A DNA stretch of 64,000 bases, taken from contig CALMQB010000002.1 of assembly GCA_937871805.1 (NCBI GenBank), forward strand, positions 62,001 to 126,000, read 5' to 3'. The number at the start of each line of letters is the position of its first letter. Positions within the stretch are counted from its first letter, which is position 1. A program made the translations under genes and the position numbers. Shown one piece after another: positions 1 to 7,792 of this stretch. The DNA comes from an uncultured Candidatus Saccharibacteria bacterium. GTDB taxonomy: Bacteria > Patescibacteriota > Saccharimonadia > Saccharimonadales > HK-STAS-PATE-42. Below the pieces are notes generated by a model, which made no database searches, was not told where the DNA came from, and was given only the letters and a program-made list of their open reading frames with translations.

Positions 1-925
1 GCGTAGCAATCGCCGCAACGATAGTTTTTCCAGAGCCTACATCACCCATCAGCATGCGGTTCATTGGCTCAGATTTTTCTAAGTCCTGTAGAATTTGCCA
101 CGCCGTGCCTCTCTGATCATCCGTTAGCTTAAACCTAAGGCCGGCTAGAAGCTTTTTAGTATCTTTCAGACTAAACTTAATTTGTGGAGCTGAAAGTTTT
201 TGGATAAATTGTTTATTCTTTTGCACTGCAATTTGGAGTGTAAAGAGCTCCTCAAAAGCAAGCCGATTTTTAGCTAGTTCTAGAGCTTGCATGGAATCTG
301 GTCGGTGCAGTTGCCAAATAGCATCGCTTTTAGCTATAAGCTTAAATTCTTCGAGGATTTCTCTTGGTAAAGTTTCTGGGATTTGCTTAGAGACATCCTT
401 AAGCTGTATGAGAAGGCTACGGAGCAATACCGAACTTAAGTCACTTTTCTCTGGATAGACGGAAACTATCCTGGAAGTGTTAATCTGCTCAAGTTCACGG
501 ACGGGTTCGACGCTGGGGTTGGTTAAGTTTAAGTGTCCAGAATCTACTTTAAACTGACCAGAAAGGTAGTACTTTTGACCATCTTTAAAGTAGTTCTGAC
601 GAAATGGTTGGTTAAACCAGATGACGGGCATCCTGTCTCCTTCGGAGTCTTCAACAACTGCTTCAGTGAGGTGCATCGCTCTGCCGCGAGCCCAACGTCC
701 TTTGATTCTTATGATTTGGACCTTGAGGGTCACTAAGCCGGGCTGGATGTCTTTAATTAGAATTAGGTTGCTGTAGTCTATATAGCGGCGCGGCCAATAG
801 TCTAGCAAGTCTGAGGCTGTGTTTAAACCAACTTCTCTAAGAAGTTTAGCTTTCGTGGGACCAACTCCATTTAAATCTTCTAATTTGGAGCTTAAACTTA
901 ACTTTCTTTGAGTCTGATTTTTCAT
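1..925 (-). CDS. recG: ATP-dependent DNA helicase RecG (N-terminal part; cut by window edge)
   Basis: RecG remodels stalled replication forks and Holliday junctions. The reverse strand from the ATG at 923-925 reads continuously to base 1, giving about 308 of the usual 650-700 residues. The N-terminal part contains a helix-hairpin-helix-like segment (LEDLNGVGPTKAKLL) and YWPRRYIDYS, typical of the RecG wedge/OB region. It reaches the helicase Walker A, GDVGSGKT, preceded by PMNRMLMG, just before the edge. The motif domains and C-terminus lie outside the window. No Shine-Dalgarno is visible. The identification rests on the order wedge domain then RecG-type Walker A. Confidence 0.9.
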   Translation of the reverse strand, partial: MKNQTQRKLSLSSKLEDLNGVGPTKAKLLREVGLNTASDLLDYWPRRYIDYSNLILIKDIQPGLVTLKVQIIRIKGRWARGRAMHLTEAVVEDSEGDRMPVIWFNQPFRQNYFKDGQKYYLSGQFKVDSGHLNLTNPSVEPVRELEQINTSRIVSVYPEKSDLSSVLLRSLLIQLKDVSKQIPETLPREILEEFKLIAKSDAIWQLHRPDSMQALELAKNRLAFEELFTLQIAVQKNKQFIQKLSAPQIKFSLKDTKKLLAGLRFKLTDDQRGTAWQILQDLEKSEPMNRMLMGDVGSGKTIVAAIAT

Positions 926-978
926 CTTGAGCTTAATTTTAACAGATTGAAAGCATTGACTCGAATTTAAGTTTATGT

Positions 979-984
979 TATTAT
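979..984 (+). promoter_or_regulatory. -10 element, probable leaderless promoter
   Basis: TATTAT ends 7 nt before the ATG at 992, so transcription would start at or next to the start codon. No Shine-Dalgarno could fit. The same spacing recurs at five other genes in the window. Confidence 0.45.
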
Positions 985-991
985 TAAGATA

Positions 992-1636
992 ATGAATTCT
1001 AAAAATAGAGCACCAAAGCCAAAAACTCCTAACTTGGCAAAGCGTTCAATAGTCTCGCTTGTAGGAGCGTCCGTTCTTTTAGCCGGTATTACAACTTGGT
1101 TTAATCGGGATAACGTCGGGGGTCTTATTGAAGATGTCCGTGTTCTTAGGAGTCCGATGACTGACCAGGAGGAAGATATATCCGCATTAGTTAGCAAGGT
1201 TGGAGCAGAGTTTGGTGAAACAAACCCAGGTAGACCTAGAGTTAAATGTGTCGGTGACTCTATTTCTGGGGATCCTACCATGAATGGCCAAGTAAGAAGC
1301 TCTATCGTCGGGAAGGTGATGTACCTGCAGCGTGGGGTATGTGATGGGGCTACTGACCCGAACCCTACTCTTACTGGTCACTCAAGCGAAGCCGCGTATG
1401 GTGTTGGTCACGAGACCTGGCACTTTTTCGGCAACCCTATTGAGCCCTGTGCTACTAAGTTTTCTATAGAGGCTGGAGCACTGGCCTTTGCCTCTATGGC
1501 CAATTACTCACCTAGATTGCCTTATTCTGTTCTGGATCAGCCTAGAATGCACATGATAGATCACTCAGAGGCCGTGGTTAGGATTGACCCAAAATATGAC
1601 CCTAACCTTTGTGATCAGGTTGTTTCTTTTTCATAA
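992..1636 (+). CDS. Membrane-anchored protein with HExxH motif, putative metallopeptidase
   Basis: Unrecognised 214-residue protein. A basic N-terminus and one hydrophobic segment (about residues 19-36) suggest a type II anchor with the rest outside the cell. Residues 140-144 read HETWH, a zinc-binding HExxH pattern, and E160 in FSIEAGA could be the third ligand as in gluzincin-type peptidases. Four cysteines in the outer part (about 86, 117, 153, 207) could form disulfides. The metallopeptidase call rests only on this motif. The gene contains none of the AAACTTAA motif copies common elsewhere and opens a run of four unknown genes. A TATTAT box ends 7 nt upstream of the start. Confidence 0.5.
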   Translation: MNSKNRAPKPKTPNLAKRSIVSLVGASVLLAGITTWFNRDNVGGLIEDVRVLRSPMTDQEEDISALVSKVGAEFGETNPGRPRVKCVGDSISGDPTMNGQVRSSIVGKVMYLQRGVCDGATDPNPTLTGHSSEAAYGVGHETWHFFGNPIEPCATKFSIEAGALAFASMANYSPRLPYSVLDQPRMHMIDHSEAVVRIDPKYDPNLCDQVVSFS

Positions 1637-1686
1637 CTTGTTGTTCCTGATAACTGACACTTCTTGACTTCTTAGACATTCTTTGG

Positions 1687-1692
1687 TATTAT
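1687..1692 (+). promoter_or_regulatory. -10 element, probable leaderless promoter
   Basis: TATTAT ends 9 nt before the GTG at 1702. The predicted transcription start falls within 0-3 nt of the start codon. Confidence 0.4.
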
Positions 1693-1701
1693 GTTGTTAA
1701 C

Positions 1702-2307
1702 GTGGAAGTGAAAAAAATTGAAGTCGCAGGCAGTCTAGAGGGTCTTAATGGGCTGATCGCAGAGGTGAGAGCTTTTAGAGAACCTGGAGCACTGGTAAGT
1801 CCGAACGTGATTGGAGAACTTGCTCCCGGGAATGGAATATTTAGCTCGCAAGTAAGCAGTAGAGAGCTATGCGTGAATCCTGTTTTAGCCTTGGCAGTCT
1901 TTGAGCTTCTTCATCCGGAGGCAAGCGTTTTGGATATGTATGATGATGTTTTGCACGGCGCGGATTGCCTTGTTGCCCAACATCCAACGAGCCTCCCCTT
2001 TAGGCTTGGTAGCGGTTTAGCTATGCTTTTACCCTTTAGCTCTGAAGCACTTGGGAGTAGAGTTAGTCTTGCCACAGTTCAGGGTGAATTAAAGGCTGTT
2101 GAAAGCATAGACTCGCTGGAGGGATGGATAGAGCTTTCTCAGCATTCAACAAGTGCTCCTAGGTTGCATCAGGGAAACCTGGATGTAGGTGGTGGGGTTC
2201 TGGTTAATTTCGGGCCTGAAATATTCAGGAGAGGTCCTCAAGGTTATAGAACATCTGCACTACAGATTAACCGTCTCGAAGGTCTAGGGATTGTCTCAAG
2301 AGATTAA
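1702..2307 (+). CDS. Hypothetical protein, 201 aa
   Basis: I do not recognise this protein. It starts at GTG 1702, the only plausible start given the -10 box just upstream. It has no signal peptide or transmembrane segment. It is mixed alpha/beta in composition, with two cysteines (about 57 and 89) and a Gly-rich stretch near residue 163 (DVGGGVLVNFG). It lies between the HExxH membrane protein and another unknown gene, all on the plus strand and close together. The stretch lacks the genome-wide AAACTTAA motif, consistent with a transferred or fast-evolving island. Function unknown. Confidence 0.55.
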   Translation: MEVKKIEVAGSLEGLNGLIAEVRAFREPGALVSPNVIGELAPGNGIFSSQVSSRELCVNPVLALAVFELLHPEASVLDMYDDVLHGADCLVAQHPTSLPFRLGSGLAMLLPFSSEALGSRVSLATVQGELKAVESIDSLEGWIELSQHSTSAPRLHQGNLDVGGGVLVNFGPEIFRRGPQGYRTSALQINRLEGLGIVSRD

Positions 2308-2327
2308 AATAAGCAAGCATACTTACA

Positions 2328-2606
2328 ATGAGTGAATTAAAAAATACTACTAATACAACTTTTAGATTAGAGATCCCAGTCGCAACAACCAGTAGTGAAG
2401 TAGCCGAGTGTCGTGCTGCAGCAAATGGTTATGAAATACCTGGATTTTTGTTGAGAGCTGGTTTTTTGTCTACGGAGATTGGCATGAGTACTTTAGATTT
2501 GGTTCACAGAGTGATTGCTTTTGATGCTGCGTGGCGAAATGAAGTAGCGTTGAGCTCGGAAGCTCGAGAATATTTTGGTTTGGACAAACTAACAAAATAT
2601 GTTTAG
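2328..2606 (+). CDS. Hypothetical protein, 92 aa (may continue past an in-frame TAG)
   Basis: Unrecognised small protein starting at ATG 2328, 20 nt after the previous stop. It ends at TAG 2604-2606. The same frame stays open beyond the TAG and runs to 2969, where the next entry is listed. The two parts may therefore be one gene with a nonsense mutation, a readthrough gene, or two adjacent genes. No membrane segments or known motifs are seen. It has no AAACTTAA motif copies. Confidence 0.45.
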   Translation: MSELKNTTNTTFRLEIPVATTSSEVAECRAAANGYEIPGFLLRAGFLSTEIGMSTLDLVHRVIAFDAAWRNEVALSSEAREYFGLDKLTKYV

Positions 2607-2624
2607 AATACTTTTTGCATTGGG

Positions 2625-2969
2625 GTGTCTCGCACCTTGGACTTTGGAGTTTGCGAATCTACACCCGGAGGCGGTGTTGGCTCTCATACGGATGAGGGTT
2701 TTGTTGGCATGGCTGCTCATTTTGATTGTTCTGAGGGCATTCCAAGTAGGCCCGTAGAGCTTATGATTACCGATGGGATTATTAAGCCTCAAGGTAGAGA
2801 CTTGAGCTCTATCAGGGATTCAAAAACTGACGGACTTATTTACGCAAATGAATTAGAACCTGGGGGGCTACTGGTTATAAGGCAAGGTGGGCAAGGCGAA
2901 CATGGAGGAAGGGTTGCTGCTCATAACTTTGGTGGTCATGGAAAGTGGGTCAGGATTGCCCAGAGCTAG
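2625..2969 (+). CDS. Hypothetical protein, 114 aa (same frame as the preceding ORF)
   Basis: An open frame starting at GTG 2625, in phase with the upstream ORF and separated from it only by TAG at 2604. It is rich in Gly and His (GGGVGSHTDEG, GEHGGRVAAHNFGGHG). A His/Gly pattern like this can bind metal, but no family is recognised. There is no Shine-Dalgarno and no promoter of its own. It is more likely the C-terminal part of the gene beginning at 2328 than an independent gene. Confidence 0.4.
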   Translation: MSRTLDFGVCESTPGGGVGSHTDEGFVGMAAHFDCSEGIPSRPVELMITDGIIKPQGRDLSSIRDSKTDGLIYANELEPGGLLVIRQGGQGEHGGRVAAHNFGGHGKWVRIAQS

Positions 2970-2972
2970 GCT

Positions 2973-3497
2973 TTATAGAGAAGCTTTTTTGTTGAACTTA
3001 AGTGAGGCGTAAAAGCTGACTAATGCACCGGAAGTGTTGGCGACGAGGTCAATCCAGGTGTCGAAGCGATCTCTAGAATATTGGCTAAAGTTTAATAGGT
3101 CTAAAATTAACTCTACTACTTCGTTGGCAACTCCAAAAATGCTGATAATTCCGACTAAAAAGATTAACTTAATTCGCCAGTCTTTTAGCCATGGAAGCTG
3201 AAACTTAAAGTTTTGGAAAAGGTAATAACAGATTAAACCGACGGCTACCCCCCCGCCAATCGAATGTTGTAAAAAGTTTAAAAAGACATTTAAGTTTAGG
3301 TTCGGCTTTCCATATAGTTGGAGGTAGACTTCATAGAAGATGGTGTATATAGCTGGCAGAGAAGCAGCGATATAGGGCAATATTTTTACCTTTTCTTTTT
3401 TATCTTTACCGTAAAGCCAGTAAATCTTTTTAGGAATTAGAGCGAGCGTTGCCACCATGCCCATCCCAACTAGATAGTTTATAATCGGAGTATTCAT
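2973..3497 (-). CDS. VanZ-like family membrane protein
   Basis: A 174-residue protein with about five hydrophobic segments. The pattern near the end (NEVVELILDLLNFSQYSRD, then DTWIDLVANTSGALVSF) matches the VanZ-like family, in which an acidic/polar loop precedes a helix of the type DxxxNxxGAxxG. VanZ proteins sit in the cytoplasmic membrane and some give low-level teicoplanin resistance; the substrate is unknown for most. It is divergent from rlmH with only 23 bp between the two start codons. That gap holds a near-copy of the genome motif (CTAAGTTTAA). Confidence 0.75.
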   Translation of the reverse strand: MNTPIINYLVGMGMVATLALIPKKIYWLYGKDKKEKVKILPYIAASLPAIYTIFYEVYLQLYGKPNLNLNVFLNFLQHSIGGGVAVGLICYYLFQNFKFQLPWLKDWRIKLIFLVGIISIFGVANEVVELILDLLNFSQYSRDRFDTWIDLVANTSGALVSFYASLKFNKKASL

Positions 3498-3520
3498 ATT
3501 AACCTAAGTTTAACAGATTA

Positions 3521-3988
3521 ATGCAGATTGTTATTATTTCACCGGGTGAAAAGCCGAAGGGTCCGGAAAAGGAATTGCTAGAAGATTATCTTGCTAGAAT
3601 TTCGAGGAGTTTTAAGGTTGAGGTGCAGACTCCGAACTTTAAACTTAATTTGGAGGATAAAGAAAAGCTGAAAGAATTAGAAGCCGAGAAAATTCTAAAG
3701 AATGTTAAGGTGGATGATTTTCTAATACTTTTGGATGAAGCTGGGGTTAAATTTAAGAGCGAAGCTTTCGCAAAAAAGTTTGAAGTTGCTTTGAGCTCTC
3801 CAGAAAATAAGCGAATTGTTTTCGTGATTGGCGGAGCTTATGGTTCTGGGCTTAAACTTAAGCAAAGAGCAAATCTAGTTTGGAGCTTTTCCGACCAAGT
3901 CTTCCCGCACAGATTATTTAGAGCAATGCTTACAGAACAGATCTATAGGAGTTTAGAAATTATTAAAGGTTCACCTTATCATCATTAA
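3521..3988 (+). CDS. rlmH: 23S rRNA pseudouridine-1915 N3-methyltransferase RlmH
   Basis: RlmH is a SPOUT methyltransferase that methylates pseudouridine 1915 of helix 69 in assembled 70S ribosomes, using S-adenosylmethionine. The 155-residue length is that of the family. The C-terminal trefoil-knot signature is complete: FVIGGAYGSG, then FPHRLFRAMLTEQIYRS and the terminal GSPYHH. The start at ATG 3521 gives the canonical N-terminus MQIVIISPGE. Two in-gene copies of the AAACTTAA motif encode FKLN and LKLK. Confidence 0.95.
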   Translation: MQIVIISPGEKPKGPEKELLEDYLARISRSFKVEVQTPNFKLNLEDKEKLKELEAEKILKNVKVDDFLILLDEAGVKFKSEAFAKKFEVALSSPENKRIVFVIGGAYGSGLKLKQRANLVWSFSDQVFPHRLFRAMLTEQIYRSLEIIKGSPYHH

Positions 3989-4400
3989 TTTTAAGCTCTA
4001 AGAGATTCTAATTTTGAGTACAGAAAAACCTCTAGCGCTTAACTATGAGTGATGGAGAGTTCTCGCAAAAGATTTAGCTTCAGCCACTATGAATTGAAAA
4101 ATGTTTGTACGGTAAAAGAGTTAAGTTGAGATCTTCTTTGGAGCGCGAACTTAAAGAATTAAACTTTAAACTTTGTTTGTAGCAAACCTAATCAATAATA
4201 CTGAATTAAATTATACTCTTCATCTAGCTAATTTTGACTAGAGGCTGTTTTTTCTGCCACATAAGACTCACTAATGGTTCAATAAAGAACTTGAGCCATA
4301 GATGGCTTTTTCTGGGACCTACTCCTTCTCTTGAAATTAAAAAAAGTTTAACTTAACTGATTCGATATTCAAAAGTAAGTACCGCTTATGATAATAGCAG
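3989..4400. other. 412-bp intergenic region with a possible small RNA
   Basis: No protein gene is visible. On the plus strand TATACT at 4212-4217 could be a -10 box. About 75-95 nt later comes a short hairpin (AGCC at 4294, GGCT at 4304) followed by TTTTTCT, which resembles a weak terminator. The stretch between also has CTAG...CTAG and GGC...GCC inverted pairs. A small RNA of about 90 nt is possible but unproven. Near-copies of the genome motif lie around 4340. Confidence 0.25.
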
Positions 4401-4844
4401 TTAATCTTCTAGTTCTGCAAGCTCTTGACGGGTATTTTTGACAAAGTCTGACTCTTCGGCTTGTGGCTCCGCTGTTGGTTGAGTGAATTCTTCCGTAGAG
4501 TTTTCCACAGTCTCGGTTGGTTGATTAGGATCGGCAACTCCATATGGCCTATCAAAAGCTTTTTGCGGAGCACGATTATCAGAAGATTCTTCATCTGTAT
4601 CGGCAATTTTTAGGTTGTAATGAGCGCCGTGCTTCATTCCTAGAGAACGTAGAAGTGTGCGCATGCTTTCAGCAATGGCTCCACGCTTTCCAATGACGCG
4701 TCCAAGGTCTTCTGGATTTACAAAAAGAGTTAATAGTACGCCTCTTTCATCAACGAGCCTTTCAACGCGGACGTCGGCCTCGTTGTCTACTAAATTTTTA
4801 GCGATGAATTCTATGAATTGTTGATCGATGGTAACTTCTTGCAT
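4401..4844 (-). CDS. khpA: KH-domain RNA-binding protein (KhpA family)
   Basis: A small KH-domain protein. Residues 1-75 match the KhpA/YlqC family, with the GxxG loop seen as VIGKRGAIAES and the preceding LTLFVNPEDLGR. KhpA binds RNA, usually with KhpB/Jag, which is present at 35890-36411. The family is about 75-80 residues; here an extra 65-residue acidic, Pro/Glu/Thr-rich tail follows and is probably disordered. It lies directly downstream of rpsP on the same strand, the usual rpsP-khpA pairing. A motif copy sits in the 65-bp gap. Confidence 0.85.
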   Translation of the reverse strand: MQEVTIDQQFIEFIAKNLVDNEADVRVERLVDERGVLLTLFVNPEDLGRVIGKRGAIAESMRTLLRSLGMKHGAHYNLKIADTDEESSDNRAPQKAFDRPYGVADPNQPTETVENSTEEFTQPTAEPQAEESDFVKNTRQELAELED

Positions 4845-4909
4845 ATTGATTTAAGTTTAGGAGTTTTTAGTATTTTTGAATATTAAGTTTAAGCCAGGGT
4901 CAACCTTTG

Positions 4910-5323
4910 CTATTCTTTTGCCTCTTCTGCGGTAGTTTCTACGGTTTTTTCATCTCCTCCGACTTCTGGTTCTGGAGTATCTACAGCTTCTTCAACTTCT
5001 TCAACTTCTTTTTCTTGATTCTTGCGGAGCTTATCAGCATTCTTTAGTTTGCCTTCTTTTTTAAGAGGTTCGGCAACCCAACTTGGGAGTTTGACTCCAT
5101 TAAGTTTAAGAAGGCCAATTGCTCGCTCTGAAGGCTGAGCGCCATTATCTAGATATTTTTGAGTAAGCTCTTTATCTAGGATGGTTTCTTTTTTGTGTGG
5201 GTCGTAAGTGCCCAGTCTAGCAATTACCTTTTCTCTGGTTGGGCTGGTGCGCTTATCTTGAACGACGATTCGGTAAACGGCAAGGCCTTTACGACCTCTT
5301 CTTTGTAAACGGATAACTAGCAT
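4910..5323 (-). CDS. rpsP: 30S ribosomal protein bS16
   Basis: Protein of the 30S body. The N-terminus MLVIRLQRRGRKGLAVYRIV and the segment VIARLGTYDPHK are typical bS16. The core ends near residue 85; a lysine- then glutamate-rich extension of about 50 residues follows (ending VETTAEEAKE), longer than in most bacteria. It is first in a two-gene unit with khpA. Usual downstream partners rimM and rplS are not here, and trmD is 12 kb away beside recR. No Shine-Dalgarno is seen before the ATG. Confidence 0.95.
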   Translation of the reverse strand: MLVIRLQRRGRKGLAVYRIVVQDKRTSPTREKVIARLGTYDPHKKETILDKELTQKYLDNGAQPSERAIGLLKLNGVKLPSWVAEPLKKEGKLKNADKLRKNQEKEVEEVEEAVDTPEPEVGGDEKTVETTAEEAKE

Positions 5324-5450
5324 ATTCTATGTGTGGTAAATCTTTCTTTACTTAATCTTAATTTAACTCTGCTAGATTATACATTACTTTTAGCCCGTCT
5401 GTAAATATTAGAGATTATGAGATTTAATTGACTATAGTCTATTTTTTTGA

Positions 5451-5456
5451 TATAAT
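5451..5456 (+). promoter_or_regulatory. -10 element, probable leaderless promoter
   Basis: A perfect TATAAT ends 9 nt before the ATG at 5466. This implies a transcript starting within about 3 nt of the start codon. Confidence 0.55.
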
Positions 5457-5465
5457 AATCTATAT

Positions 5466-5996
5466 ATGAGAGTGTCCACAGAAAAAGGTTTTTTAGAAGT
5501 TATTAGATTTAATGATGAAGTAGCCGACTTCCCAGATGAGGTGGCTTCTCTATTTAGGGGTGCAGTAGGGGCCTTAGCGGGAAAGCGTTTCGAGGGGGTA
5601 TGTTACATACAGGCTCTGAGTGGTTTCTTAGATCGAGCTGGTAGTGGCGCAATCCCAGAGTCGTTACTAGTCTCTCAGAGTGGCTGGCTTCAATTAGGAA
5701 TAAGGGCAGTTAACCTTGATGGGGCTTTGAGGACACCTAAAGCAGGGCATTCTATGAGCACTCGGCCAGCTTTATGGATGCAGTTTACAAATGACTATAG
5801 AGATTTTCCAGGAGCACTCCCTCAGGCTAGCTCTCCCCATGCAGAGCTACTGCTAACAGATCGGGGTGAGGTTCGTTTTGGGGGAACTATAAATGATGGG
5901 CATAACTTTGACGTGGGGTCTACCCCAGTAAAAGAGGGTCTCACCGTTGCTGGCACATTGGGTGACAAGTATCTCGCTAGGGGAGTTTTAGGTTAG
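5466..5996 (+). CDS. Hypothetical protein, 176 aa
   Basis: Unrecognised soluble protein with no signal peptide or membrane segment and a single cysteine. Base use is more GC-rich than in the neighbours and the gene contains no AAACTTAA motif. It ends convergently with the glycosyltransferase, and the two genes overlap by 20 bp at their 3' ends. A TATAAT box sits immediately upstream. Function unknown. Confidence 0.55.
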   Translation: MRVSTEKGFLEVIRFNDEVADFPDEVASLFRGAVGALAGKRFEGVCYIQALSGFLDRAGSGAIPESLLVSQSGWLQLGIRAVNLDGALRTPKAGHSMSTRPALWMQFTNDYRDFPGALPQASSPHAELLLTDRGEVRFGGTINDGHNFDVGSTPVKEGLTVAGTLGDKYLARGVLG

Positions 5997-7125
5997 ACAC
6001 TAGAGTCTGTATTTCTTTTATGAACTTTTCCTTGTTGAACTTTTCAGCTTGGGAGCGGACTCCTGTTGGCTTAAACTTAACTTCCCCACTTTCGACTTCT
6101 TGAAGAACTTTTACGAGACTTTTAAAAGTTTGTTTTTCAAAAAAGATTCCAGAGTTATTAGAGATAAAGTCTAGTGCGCCTCCTTTTTTGTAGGCAATAA
6201 CCGGAGTTCCTGCAGCCATGCATTCAATGGCAGTAATTCCATAATCTTCTTCTTGAGGAAAGATTTGCGCTTTAAACCTCCCGAGGAGTTCCAACTTTTC
6301 AGAATCAGCGACATCCGTTTTAAACTTAATGCTCTTGTGTCCATAGGCAAGTTTTCTAAAGCGGGCATTTTCTGAGCCATCTCCAACTAAAGTTAGGTTT
6401 AGGTTTAGTTTGATGCAAGCTTTGATGGCTAAATCGGCGCGTTTGTAGGCGACCTGGGCCCCAAGAACGACGTAACCGTCACGGTTCTCTGTTTTAGGGT
6501 TAAACTTAACGTCTTCAACATCCGCTGGTGGGTAGATGATTGTAGAATCTCTATTGTAATATTTCTTAATTCTATTTTGAATTTCGGAGGAAATTGCCAC
6601 GAATTGATTTACTTTTTGGGCAGCAGAATAATCGAATTTGCGCATCAGCCAAACAAATGGAGGAATTATTGGTTTAATGAGCAGATTAAGTTTACCGAAT
6701 CCAGGGTCTTTTTTGTAATCATTATAGTGTGACCAATAAAATCTGGTCGGAGTGAAGCAGTAACAAATGTGTTTAGTTTTTGGACCTCCGCGGGCGTGTT
6801 TAGCGTCTGAAGACGTGTCGGAGATAATAATGTCGTAATCTTTTAAGTTTAAACTTTTGAATGCAAAAACGCGGATAACTGGGAAGAGTTGGTGAAAATT
6901 GCGTAATTTTTTTGGGAACTTTTGAATCCAGGTGGTTTTAATCTGATCTTTGTATTTATCAAATTCGGGGAGGTTTTGAGAGTTATAAACTGAAGTATAA
7001 ATATCAGCATCCGGGAAAGCTTCTTTCATGGCAAGAAGGACACGCTCTCCGCCACGCATATTAGTTAGCCAATCGTGAACGAGCGCAATCTTAAGCGGAG
7101 CTTCCAAATCTTTATTTTTTGACAT
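5977..7125 (-). CDS. Group 1 glycosyltransferase (GT4 family)
   Basis: A 382-residue GT-B fold enzyme that would transfer a sugar from a nucleotide-sugar to a surface polysaccharide or glycolipid acceptor. The N-terminal domain begins IALVHDWLTNMRGGERV, typical of GT4. The C-terminal domain has GYVVLGAQVAYKRADLAI, LVGDGSE and the donor-binding stretch FPQEEDYGITAIECMAAGTPVIA with its EDYGITAIE glutamates. With the glycosylphosphotransferase and O-antigen ligase nearby it suggests an exopolysaccharide locus. At least four motif copies lie in the gene. Acceptor and donor cannot be told from sequence. Confidence 0.88.
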   Translation of the reverse strand: MSKNKDLEAPLKIALVHDWLTNMRGGERVLLAMKEAFPDADIYTSVYNSQNLPEFDKYKDQIKTTWIQKFPKKLRNFHQLFPVIRVFAFKSLNLKDYDIIISDTSSDAKHARGGPKTKHICYCFTPTRFYWSHYNDYKKDPGFGKLNLLIKPIIPPFVWLMRKFDYSAAQKVNQFVAISSEIQNRIKKYYNRDSTIIYPPADVEDVKFNPKTENRDGYVVLGAQVAYKRADLAIKACIKLNLNLTLVGDGSENARFRKLAYGHKSIKFKTDVADSEKLELLGRFKAQIFPQEEDYGITAIECMAAGTPVIAYKKGGALDFISNNSGIFFEKQTFKSLVKVLQEVESGEVKFKPTGVRSQAEKFNKEKFIKEIQTLVSNLKLP

Positions 7126-7170
7126 AGCTTAAGTTTAACAGATTGAAGATCGCCTCTTCTTCTATATTTT

Positions 7171-7310
7171 CGTCATCCTGAACTCGTTTCAGGATCTACT
7201 TGAGAAAAACTATGCATTTTGTCATCTCGAGCCTGTCGAGAGATTCAGGATTTTAGGGTAGGAATAGGATTGATTTTTGACTGGATCCTTCGACTCTGCT
7301 CAGGATGACA
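7171..7310. repeat. Cluster of three REP-like palindromes
   Basis: Three palindromic units lie in the 341-bp gap 7126-7466: CGTCATCCTGAACTCG...CAGGATC at 7171-7196, GTCATCTCGAGCCTGTCGAGAGAT at 7221-7244 (in part), and TGGATCCTTCGACTCTG...CAGGATGACA at 7282-7310. The family recurs at about 16.2, 21.7, 22.4, 33.0 and 58.1 kb. The rest of the gap has a motif copy near 7381 and no gene. Confidence 0.8.
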
Positions 7311-7466
7311 GATTCCTACGTGGCCCACAGTCTCTAAAGGCGCCTATGTTTTGACTTAATGTAGGAGTCGGCGTAAAGTTAAGTTTAATAAAGTTATTAG
7401 AATGAAGCGTTAAGACATTATGTATATTCTGAGTATTGAAGCCAGAGGTGTGAAGATAAAGCCTTA

Positions 7467-7736
7467 GTGGTTAGGCCTGAAATTTATGGAGAAGCTTTAG
7501 GGGCTCTGACAACACTGGTCTTTGGTGGACGCAGGAATGGGGGAGGGCAGGTTGAGCAGCTCGCAGGTCAAACAGAGATAGCCGTTGGCGTTGAAGGATC
7601 TGATCCAGAAAAAAGAAGTCGGCTTGCAGTTGATACTTTAGGTCAAGCTGGGGTGGATGCCCAATGGGGAAAGCTTACAAAAGTTCAGCAAGCACAGAAT
7701 GATGCCATCCGAAGTGCGTTAGAAGAGGAAGCTTAG
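7467..7736 (+). CDS. Hypothetical protein, 89 aa
   Basis: Unrecognised small protein that starts at GTG 7467; no ATG is available in frame. It is Gly/Ala-rich early (LVFGGRRNGGGQVEQL) with a helical acidic C-terminus ending RSALEEEA. A hairpin follows the stop codon at 7742, supporting a real transcription unit. No homologue is known to me and the start is uncertain. Confidence 0.4.
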   Translation: MVRPEIYGEALGALTTLVFGGRRNGGGQVEQLAGQTEIAVGVEGSDPEKRSRLAVDTLGQAGVDAQWGKLTKVQQAQNDAIRSALEEEA

Positions 7737-7741
7737 AAACA

Positions 7742-7762
7742 CCTCCCATTTTGTGGGAGGTA
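7742..7762 (+). terminator. Hairpin after the 89-aa ORF
   Basis: ACCTCCCA and TGGGAGGT form a perfect 8-bp stem with a 5-nt loop, 5 nt after the stop codon. The T-rich tract (CTTTTT) lies about 7 nt further on, so termination may be weak. Confidence 0.5.
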
Positions 7763-7792
7763 ATTAGCTTTTTGGAAATTAAGTTAGACCTT

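Noticed and set aside
973-1281. Open frames on the opposite strand of the HExxH gene and similar antisense frames elsewhere
   Set aside because: They overlap better-supported genes, have no promoter or start signal, and read as shadow frames of the real genes.
7171-7310. Regularly spaced palindromes that could suggest a CRISPR array
   Set aside because: The units differ in sequence, spacing is uneven, and copies are scattered over the genome. They fit REP-like elements, and no cas genes are present.
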